This document shows positions 7,028-12,484 of a DNA stretch of 12,484 bases, piece by piece. Position 1 is the stretch's first letter. Every line of letters begins with the position of its first letter. This DNA comes from Candidatus Babelota bacterium (GTDB lineage: Bacteria > Dependentiae > Babeliae > Babeliales > JABCYS01). The DNA is taken from NCBI GenBank assembly GCA_013290085.1, contig JABCYS010000015.1, positions 1-12,484 on the forward strand, written 5' to 3'. Under the pieces are notes generated by a model. That model had not been told where the DNA came from, did not search any database, and worked only from the letters and a program-made list of their open reading frames with translations. Both the position numbers and the translations under genes were made by a program.

Positions 7028-9949
7028 TTAAAACGCATTACCCAACGTTAAGAACCATGCCATTCGAGAATCTTCCGGAAAACGCTTCTTCCATTTAAAT
7101 CCAATATCAAAACGCAACGGGCCTACCGGTGTGTTGTAGCGGATACCGCCCCCTGTTGCTGCAACAAACTGCTCTTTAATTGCCGCAACATCATCCCCAA
7201 TAAGCACGCCCGCATCTTGGAATAATGCCCCGCTTATACTTTTAAAAAGAGGAAACCGCAGCTCTGCATTCACGTTAAGCATCGATTTGCCACCCTGCGG
7301 AACAAGTTTTTTTCTTTTATTTGCACTTTCAAAACAACCCAGCGGCGGCGCAAAATCTGGGTCATACCCACGCACCGAGTTAGCACCACCTAAATAAAAC
7401 CGTTCCGGCGGCATAATCTGATTAAAGCATTGATTAAAAATATGTCCGATTCTACATCTAAATCCTGCGACGAGAGATTCGTACACGGGATAAAAAAAAG
7501 ATTGTTCGAGTAGAACCTTAATTAAGGAATCATTTACTTTACTTAGTGGAATCATGCCCTTTGCCGATAGAAACGTAAATGAACCCAGAGTTGGATAAAT
7601 TTTGTCATCAAGATGATCAACAACAAGTGTAGGTTCTAAGTAAAGATAAGGAACTTTAACGTCTGCGAGCGCAGGAGAAAAATTAATTGCCTCTGCAGCC
7701 GCTCTATTTTTTAAAGAAGTTTCCATCAATTCAAATCCAACATTCAAACCAGTTGTACTGTGGCTATACTTCCTGTTCAGCCCAATTACAAATCCCTGTT
7801 GGATGGCAACATATAGTTTATCTTTGCTTCCTTGGACTACTGGCTGGAGATAGCGATTGCTGTATGCCTTGATTATGGTGGTATACGGCATGTCAAAAAA
7901 CCATGGATATACATAATAACCACTCAAATACCGTTCAAATTTTGTCAGATCAGCATCAAACCGTAACTGCCCTCCCGTATCAAAAACATTTTTACACAGG
8001 AGTGAACCACCAACTTTATAGGTAGCCCCTTCACGCCAGGTAAGATTTTTTGAGACGCCAAGCACACCTGCTCTCATGCGCAGTTCAAAAGGATCATCTT
8101 CTGCCAATTTGGCTAGAATAATTTTTTCTGCCTCAGGTGCAGAAATATTTTCCGGATGCAGGTGAATAGAAGAAAAAAGTGATAAATCTCGTAATCGGAA
8201 AAGCGAACTCTCCAATGCCTTTTTATTCCAGGTCTCGCCCTCGCGGTACTGTAGTTCGCGCATAAATCGGTTAAACGGTAATGGGCTTGAACCAACGATG
8301 ATGGTTTTACCAAAAGTAACCTTGTCTTCTTGCAAACTGATGCTCCACTCCACTTCAACAAAACAATAGTGCGCTGCTTTCACCGTAACGATTGGTTTGA
8401 TGTCAAAATAGAGATACCCCTGCTGATGAAGATAGTCTGCAAGCCAACGTCGCTGCATCAAAAGTTGCTGACTATCAAAAGGTACCGGATCAGATGCCCG
8501 AGAGAATGATAGGAATGGTCCTTGACGTTCAAGCTCGGGGAAGGAGGGAATGGTAATTTTTTTTAGGTAATAACGCTTGCCAGCATCCAGATGAATCTGA
8601 ATGCGATAACGATCAGACATCCCGGCAATTTTGCGGGTATCAAAAGAAGCTCGCGCAAGTGAAAAACCTGCTTGGCGATAGTATGTCTCAAGGGCTTCGA
8701 CCACCCGCTTGATTTTATCTTCGTCAAAAAAAGAATGTTTTTTTATCCGCCGGTAAAAACCAGAACGACTGAGCTCGGTATGCAGTTGTTGTGTGCCATG
8801 GAACTCTACTTTCTCGATTATAGCGCGCGGCCCCTCATTGATAACAAAAAAGCAGGTTGCGTCTTCTTCACGATTTTCAACCTTAACCTTTAGAAACCCT
8901 TTTTTGTGATAATTATTTTCTATTTCTTGAGCGAGTAAGGATGTGGGAACAAGAAGCGTGGACTGGCCAAAAGAAAGGACCATGTCATACAGTTGTTGGT
9001 CAGAAAAAAAATGGTTGCCAAAGAAAACAAACTCCTTTTTTGCCTGGAGGTTAACTCGTATTACCAAATCAGCCTTGTGCTCTTCCCTGTTAACATATTC
9101 ATCAAGCGTAACGGCTGCCTGCAAAAAACCTTTTTTCGCTAAAAACTTTTTAAGAGCACTACCACTCTTGTCCAGTATTTTTGAAGAATACATTTTTCGC
9201 TCGAGCCGCTGTGCAAAAAGTTTTTCTATCTTTTCCTGTAACAATGCACATTCACCGTGAGAAACTCGGTGTTCGCCCTCTGAGGTACATTCTACATGCA
9301 CCGAACCGATGCGAAACAATGGACCGCATTGGATATCAAGGTTCACCGTAAGGAATTTTGATCCATGGTCCTGGGTCACCGTGTCCTTAATTGTTGCAAG
9401 AAGGTATCCCTGATGCGCCAATTCCTCTTTCATCATCAGAAGAGAATGTTTATGTTTTTTTTCATCAAATGCTTCACCGGGGTTAAGGTCATAGAGATAG
9501 CGATAGGTATCTCGGCCATGCAAGATGCCTGATATCGTAATTCTTTTGAGCATTAAAAAGCTCTCAAGCTCAAGGTGCATATTTTTTGTATCCGGTTTAT
9601 TTTCTGCCGGCGTAATTTTCAAACGTATTGCATTAAATTTATTTTTTTTAATCAGGTAGCGGATTGCTTTTTTAACCGTAGCTGCGGTAACAAGATCGCC
9701 AGGCTTCATCTCCATCAGATAAGAAAACTCTGCCGGTTCAAACGGGGTATCGGCGGTATAGGTAAGTGTGCCGAGAGAAAACGGTTTTTTGATAAGAGCG
9801 TCAAGTGCATGCAACGACGGCATGCCACCCAGAGGAATGGCTAATGCAACACTATCGTTAGGCAAAGTTTGATTACGAGAGCCTGCTACTGTACCCAACG
9901 GGAAAAAAGAAAGGAAAATAACAAAGAGGCTTAATCGAGTGCGCGTCAC
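7028..9949 (-). CDS. Omp85-superfamily outer-membrane assembly protein (BamA/TamA-like) with seven POTRA-like repeats
   Basis: This 973-residue protein should sit in the outer membrane and fold or insert other barrel proteins. A signal peptide covers residues 1 to about 22 (cut near TVA). I count seven periplasmic POTRA-like units at roughly 57-130, 131-210, 211-302, 303-374, 375-458, 459-540 and 541-619, each ending with the usual 'GY/GF...' helix-strand pattern, as in KKGFLKVKV and HQQGYLYFDI. The C-terminal barrel (620-973) has the L6-loop motif in FYLGGANSVRGY (851-862), then GGGIRYNTPVGPLRFDIGF near 933-951, and ends in Phe as a beta-signal. BamA usually has five POTRAs and TamA three, so this one is long. 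The GTG at 9949 is the only start that includes the signal; its ribosome site (AGG, about 8 nt away) is weak. It appears to be transcribed alone, with no skp, lpx or tamB neighbour. Confidence 0.9.
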   Translation of the reverse strand: MTRTRLSLFVIFLSFFPLGTVAGSRNQTLPNDSVALAIPLGGMPSLHALDALIKKPFSLGTLTYTADTPFEPAEFSYLMEMKPGDLVTAATVKKAIRYLIKKNKFNAIRLKITPAENKPDTKNMHLELESFLMLKRITISGILHGRDTYRYLYDLNPGEAFDEKKHKHSLLMMKEELAHQGYLLATIKDTVTQDHGSKFLTVNLDIQCGPLFRIGSVHVECTSEGEHRVSHGECALLQEKIEKLFAQRLERKMYSSKILDKSGSALKKFLAKKGFLQAAVTLDEYVNREEHKADLVIRVNLQAKKEFVFFGNHFFSDQQLYDMVLSFGQSTLLVPTSLLAQEIENNYHKKGFLKVKVENREEDATCFFVINEGPRAIIEKVEFHGTQQLHTELSRSGFYRRIKKHSFFDEDKIKRVVEALETYYRQAGFSLARASFDTRKIAGMSDRYRIQIHLDAGKRYYLKKITIPSFPELERQGPFLSFSRASDPVPFDSQQLLMQRRWLADYLHQQGYLYFDIKPIVTVKAAHYCFVEVEWSISLQEDKVTFGKTIIVGSSPLPFNRFMRELQYREGETWNKKALESSLFRLRDLSLFSSIHLHPENISAPEAEKIILAKLAEDDPFELRMRAGVLGVSKNLTWREGATYKVGGSLLCKNVFDTGGQLRFDADLTKFERYLSGYYVYPWFFDMPYTTIIKAYSNRYLQPVVQGSKDKLYVAIQQGFVIGLNRKYSHSTTGLNVGFELMETSLKNRAAAEAINFSPALADVKVPYLYLEPTLVVDHLDDKIYPTLGSFTFLSAKGMIPLSKVNDSLIKVLLEQSFFYPVYESLVAGFRCRIGHIFNQCFNQIMPPERFYLGGANSVRGYDPDFAPPLGCFESANKRKKLVPQGGKSMLNVNAELRFPLFKSISGALFQDAGVLIGDDVAAIKEQFVAATGGGIRYNTPVGPLRFDIGFKWKKRFPEDSRMAWFLTLGNAF

Positions 9950-10170
9950 AAAAAGAACCTGGCAAACTATGTTTTTGTTACCTATTTACCGGTCAAGTGT
10001 AACAAAAAGCGCGCGAAATGGTTATGGGGAAGGATTATTAGAGGGGACGCACGGCTTTGGCTGTGGGGATGTTAAATCTAAATAATGGGGAAAATGGTTC
10101 CACTGTTGACTTTATGTAATGACTTTTCTTAGCCTGGCCCTAAGTTTTAATGGATAGCAAGGAACCAAGG
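9950..10170. other. Divergent intergenic region between the Omp85 gene and the plus-strand hypothetical gene
   Basis: No gene is visible here. On the minus strand, TTGACC (9991-9996) is followed after a long 19-nt spacer by CATAGT, a poor promoter for the Omp85 gene. On the plus strand, TTGACT (10106-10111) is followed after 18 nt by TAGCCT, a weak promoter for the downstream gene. No hairpin with a T-run was seen. Confidence 0.45.
10159..10163 (+). promoter_or_regulatory. Ribosome binding site that sets the start of the hypothetical gene
   Basis: AAGGA lies 7 nt before the ATG at 10171. The in-frame ATG at 10150 has no such site, so the shorter product is preferred. Confidence 0.65.
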
Positions 10171-11811
10171 ATGAAAAAGAAAATAGTACTTTTTGTGTCA
10201 CTTATCGTAGGCGTAGTAGCAGCATTTCAGATTATGCTAAAAAAATCGTCCCTCATTGCGCAGCCACAGACTGTCACCTCTTTAAAATTTAATGAGCCGG
10301 CTCTTGAACAGGCAATTCGCACTATAAGTACCTCTATTAAAAACAAATTACTTAATGAAGGTATTTTAAGACCTATAGAACCTATCTCTTTTATAGGCAC
10401 CATTCGTAACAAAATATACAGCGTATTTAATCCCTTCAGTCCTTTATTTGAAAACGTAGAAAGAAATTGGGCCATCTATACTTTTTCTGATGATATAGCT
10501 CAAGCCTGTGCCCAAGAAGTTAAAAACTATCCCCTAGAAACCTCCTTAGAAAACGCCTCACTGGAAAATATAGCTTTAGTACGCTCAGCCCTTGAGGGAA
10601 TTTTATATTTAGCCATTAATACATTTTTTGAGTATAGATTATCATGGTGTGATTGCCAGCCGTTTGAAAAACGCATTGCACTTGCATTGCGCATTGTTTT
10701 TGACATTCGTCAGCGCTATGCTCCAACGGATCATATTGTCTACACATCGCTCGCTTCAGGCTCATTACTCCAAGATTATATTATTATCAAGTACCTCAAA
10801 AATAGCGGCTTTAACTCTCTTGAAATTAACTTCATTGATCCCGGCTATCTTGATACGTATCAGCTCAATCAATTAACCAAATTTGCAAAGACTTCCTTTG
10901 CAAAAGAACATGCCTCATTTTTATCCCAACTTTTCCCGCAAGAGATTCTATGGAAAGCATCCGAAACAACCGAAGAAAAAGCGGCTACTAAAGCCACAAC
11001 TGAAAAAGTTGCCGAAGCTATAAATCCGTCTATTGGAATTGGCGCATCTTTATCAAATACCGCCGCCTACCTCTTTTTTAAAAAAGAAATCGAAGCCCTT
11101 GGTATATCAATTAAGACATATGATTCTGCCTATTCTTATATTGCACGAGTAACTGGACCGAGCAAATCTGCTGAAGCAGAAAAAACAGATGTCTTGGTTA
11201 TGGCAGATGTAGATACGTTTATTTATACCTCGCCACCCTACCCAAGTGAAGCTGAAATTATAGCACTCGAGCTCCGTGAATCGACCCAAGAGAATGAACC
11301 AACAGAAGAAGACGATGACGAGGAAGAACCCTTTATAAAAGCCCCAAGCTTTATGATATTTGTACCCCGTGACCGCGGCATTCAGGTCTATACCAACAAA
11401 GATCTAAGAAGGTTTCGTAGAAAATTAGGGATTATGAATGATGCTCAAAAACTCTTAGCAGAAATTGTTACTCGAGTAGGCGCTCAACAAAAATATTCAC
11501 CTTTATTAATTCAAGAGATCATTAAAAAGTTTAAGGTCCTTGAAAAAAATCTTGGAGGCCCGGCATTCTCCATAGCTTGGTATTCTGATCCTCATCTTGC
11601 TTTCCAAGCTCTCATAAAAGATAGTCTACGAGATGCTAAAACGGCTATTGTATACATTTTAAGCGAGCCTAATCCATTAGAAAAATGGCGCGGCAAAACA
11701 GAGGTACAAAAAATTAACCCAGCTCAATTCTTACAAAGCGATGTTATTCAAACACAAAAAGGTAGGATTCTCGTAGATGATCATTTTAAAAACATAACCA
11801 ATCTTTTGTAG
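10171..11811 (+). CDS. Membrane-anchored or secreted protein of unknown function, 546 residues
   Basis: I do not recognise this gene. It begins MKKK followed by a hydrophobic segment (about 5-19), a signal anchor or uncleaved signal with no lipobox. The rest is soluble. Residues 190-223 read as strand-loop-helix-strand: VYTSLASGSLLQ, then an amphipathic helix, then EINFIDPGY, which resembles a Rossmann-type nucleotide or SAM-binding start. A Lys/Glu/Ala/Thr low-complexity linker (about 266-283) and a very acidic stretch, EEDDDEEEP (380-388), interrupt the fold. Between them, TSPPYPSE (353-360) recalls the PPY motif of some methyltransferases. The end has VYILSEPNP (494-502). It is a single plus-strand gene, diverging from the Omp85 gene and converging on the acylphosphatase-like gene. 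The start at 10171 is set by the AAGGA site. The reading frame is certain; the function is not. Confidence 0.8.
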   Translation: MKKKIVLFVSLIVGVVAAFQIMLKKSSLIAQPQTVTSLKFNEPALEQAIRTISTSIKNKLLNEGILRPIEPISFIGTIRNKIYSVFNPFSPLFENVERNWAIYTFSDDIAQACAQEVKNYPLETSLENASLENIALVRSALEGILYLAINTFFEYRLSWCDCQPFEKRIALALRIVFDIRQRYAPTDHIVYTSLASGSLLQDYIIIKYLKNSGFNSLEINFIDPGYLDTYQLNQLTKFAKTSFAKEHASFLSQLFPQEILWKASETTEEKAATKATTEKVAEAINPSIGIGASLSNTAAYLFFKKEIEALGISIKTYDSAYSYIARVTGPSKSAEAEKTDVLVMADVDTFIYTSPPYPSEAEIIALELRESTQENEPTEEDDDEEEPFIKAPSFMIFVPRDRGIQVYTNKDLRRFRRKLGIMNDAQKLLAEIVTRVGAQQKYSPLLIQEIIKKFKVLEKNLGGPAFSIAWYSDPHLAFQALIKDSLRDAKTAIVYILSEPNPLEKWRGKTEVQKINPAQFLQSDVIQTQKGRILVDDHFKNITNLL

Positions 11812-11833
11812 AAATATCATTGCTCCAAAAACC

Positions 11834-12112
11834 TTACTCTAGAACCCGAAACACTCCTCGATAGTCTTTGTTTTTTAAAAAAGGTTCTATGGCCATATTT
11901 TGGAGTACGCCATCTACCGATCCTTTATGCAGAATATCAAGAAACTCGTCGAGCACTTCTTTACTACTACAGGCAACAATATTAATTGCTTGTTCGTTGA
12001 GCGCCTGAACGGTACCTTCGATACCAAGTTCACGAGCATTTTTTTTGATTATTGCATCAAGAAAGTCTTTTGGCTTGTCGGCCAGAAAAGATATTTTTAG
12101 ACATTGATTCAT
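11834..12112 (-). CDS. Acylphosphatase-fold protein, probably non-catalytic
   Basis: The 92-residue product has the length and layout of an acylphosphatase: a first strand, helix AIIKKNARELG (20-30), IEGTV (31-35), strand AINIVA (42-47), second helix KEVLDEFLDILHKG (51-64), and a last strand YRGVFRV (84-90). Normal enzymes hydrolyse acyl phosphates using an Arg in the GVGFR loop and an Asn in the GWVRN segment. Aligning on ARELG puts D19 where the Arg should be and A37 where the Asn should be, and the P-loop-like GRVQGVGF is replaced by LADKPKDFL. I infer a binding or regulatory protein, or a diverged enzyme. The ATG at 12112 is fixed by AGGAG 6 nt upstream, although the frame is open to beyond 12280. 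It converges on the neighbouring plus-strand gene with only 22 nt between stops. Confidence 0.72.
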   Translation of the reverse strand: MNQCLKISFLADKPKDFLDAIIKKNARELGIEGTVQALNEQAINIVACSSKEVLDEFLDILHKGSVDGVLQNMAIEPFLKNKDYRGVFRVLE

Positions 12113-12118
12113 CCCGCT

Positions 12119-12123
12119 CTCCT
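12119..12123 (-). promoter_or_regulatory. Ribosome binding site that sets the acylphosphatase-like start
   Basis: AGGAG on the minus strand lies 6 nt before the ATG at 12112. It gives a 92-residue product, exactly the usual family size. Confidence 0.8.
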
Positions 12124-12235
12124 TTTGAGAAAAATGGCTCCTTTTTAAAAACCGCCACCACCTTACCAAATATTTTTTAGTATGGTCAAAGAATCGTCTC
12201 AGAAATCCATAAAAAGTGCGTATCCAAAGACTTTC

Positions 12236-12264
12236 TAGACTATCAAGATGATTCGGTTTAGAAT
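12236..12264 (+). promoter_or_regulatory. Possible gltX promoter
   Basis: TAGACT (12236-12241) and TAGAAT (12259-12264) are spaced by 17 nt; they match the sigma-70 consensus at four and five of six bases. Transcription would start near 12271, about 26 nt before the gltX GTG. Confidence 0.45.
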
Positions 12265-12296
12265 CGTACTCACTGATCATTTTTTTGGAGAATCTC

Positions 12297-12484
12297 GTGA
12301 ACAAAGTTAGGGTACGTTTTGCCCCATCCCCAACCGGATTTATGCACCTTGGCAACATCCGGGTTGCTTTGCTTAATTATCTTTTTGCCAAAAAGAACAA
12401 CGGCACCTTTATCATACGGGTTGAAGACACCGATTTTGAACGCAACATCGATCCTCAAGCGAAGGTTATCATCAAGGACCTTAC
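12297..12484 (+). CDS. gltX: Glutamyl-tRNA synthetase, N-terminal 62 residues (3' end beyond window)
   Basis: This enzyme charges tRNA-Glu with glutamate in the cytoplasm. The frame starts at a GTG with GGAG (12287-12290) 6 nt upstream and runs off the right edge. The class I Rossmann start is plain: VRFAPSPTG (6-14), the HIGH-type motif as HLGN (17-20), then R22, [10 protein letters not shown] (24-33), and RVEDTD (41-46), where most GluRS read RIEDTD. The APSPTG and EDTD pair separates GluRS from other class I synthetases. A glutamyl-Q tRNA(Asp) synthetase has a similar start, but the NYLFAKK stretch fits GltX better. It diverges from the acylphosphatase-like gene. Confidence 0.92.
   Translation, partial: MNKVRVRFAPSPTGFMHLGNIRVALLNYLFAKKNNGTFIIRVEDTDFERNIDPQAKVIIKDL

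Larger units (their letters stand above)
12113..12296. other. Divergent control region between the acylphosphatase-like gene and gltX
   Basis: This 184-bp gap holds the gltX promoter and probably a minus-strand promoter. On the minus strand, TTGACC (12184-12189) is followed about 18 nt later by a poor -10, TAAGGT. The minus frame is open throughout but has no ribosome site before its only ATG at 12280. Confidence 0.4.

Noticed and set aside
8113..8361. Minus-strand 82-codon frame inside the Omp85 gene, and plus-strand frames at 7687-7872, 8672-8893, 8943-9260 and 9575-9844
   Set aside because: They are shadows of a long, well-supported Omp85 coding frame.
10150..10170. Seven-residue N-terminal extension of the plus-strand hypothetical gene
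   Set aside because: There is no ribosome site before 10150, while AAGGA is well placed for 10171, and MKKK plus a hydrophobic stretch is a typical signal start.
11842..11889. TAGAACC / GGTTCTA inverted repeat near the convergent gene ends
   Set aside because: Seven-base arms about 34 nt apart lie inside the acylphosphatase-like coding sequence, with no T-run in a useful place; likely chance, so no terminator is called there.
12270..12458. Minus-strand 62-codon frame at the right end
   Set aside because: It is antisense to the recognisable GltX N terminus.

Overview
The window is AT-rich DNA from a Gram-negative-type bacterium. It encodes an Omp85 outer-membrane protein with an L6 VRGY motif and a C-terminal Phe, secreted proteins with Sec signals, and tightly packed genes with overlapping stops and starts. 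The mix of a polyamine importer, many lineage-restricted secreted or membrane proteins and compact gene spacing would fit a host-associated lineage such as Candidatus Dependentiae (TM6). That placement is an inference from gene flavour, not from a search.

Layout, left to right. Positions 1-2259 (minus) hold the first 753 codons of a large secreted, beta-rich protein that runs off the left edge. Positions 2260-2413 are a regulatory gap with a long inverted repeat, a weak hairpin plus T-run and a possible promoter. Positions 2414-6914 (minus) form one five-gene operon, transcribed right to left: a histidine-rich membrane protein of unknown function, then potA, potB, potC and potD. All four junctions overlap or lie 1 nt apart. 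Positions 7028-9949 (minus) encode a 973-residue Omp85 protein in which I count seven POTRA-like repeats. A 221-bp divergent gap (9950-10170) precedes a plus-strand gene (10171-11811) for an unrecognised membrane-anchored 546-residue protein. Convergent to it, at 11834-12112 (minus), is a 92-residue acylphosphatase-fold protein that appears to lack both catalytic residues. A divergent promoter region separates it from the first 62 codons of gltX (12297 to the right edge, plus).

How the genes work together. PotA (ATPase), PotB and PotC (permeases) and PotD (anchored binding protein) make a complete importer of the spermidine/putrescine type. The membrane protein translationally coupled ahead of potA is the least expected member. 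It is built from two copies of a three-helix unit, each with HF-x-HI and CTLSD-x(3)-P motifs, and has a His-rich N terminus, so it may be an undescribed transporter or metal-responsive partner. The Omp85 protein would insert outer-membrane proteins, possibly including surface proteins like the one at the left edge. I found no tRNA, rRNA, CRISPR array, insertion sequence or origin.
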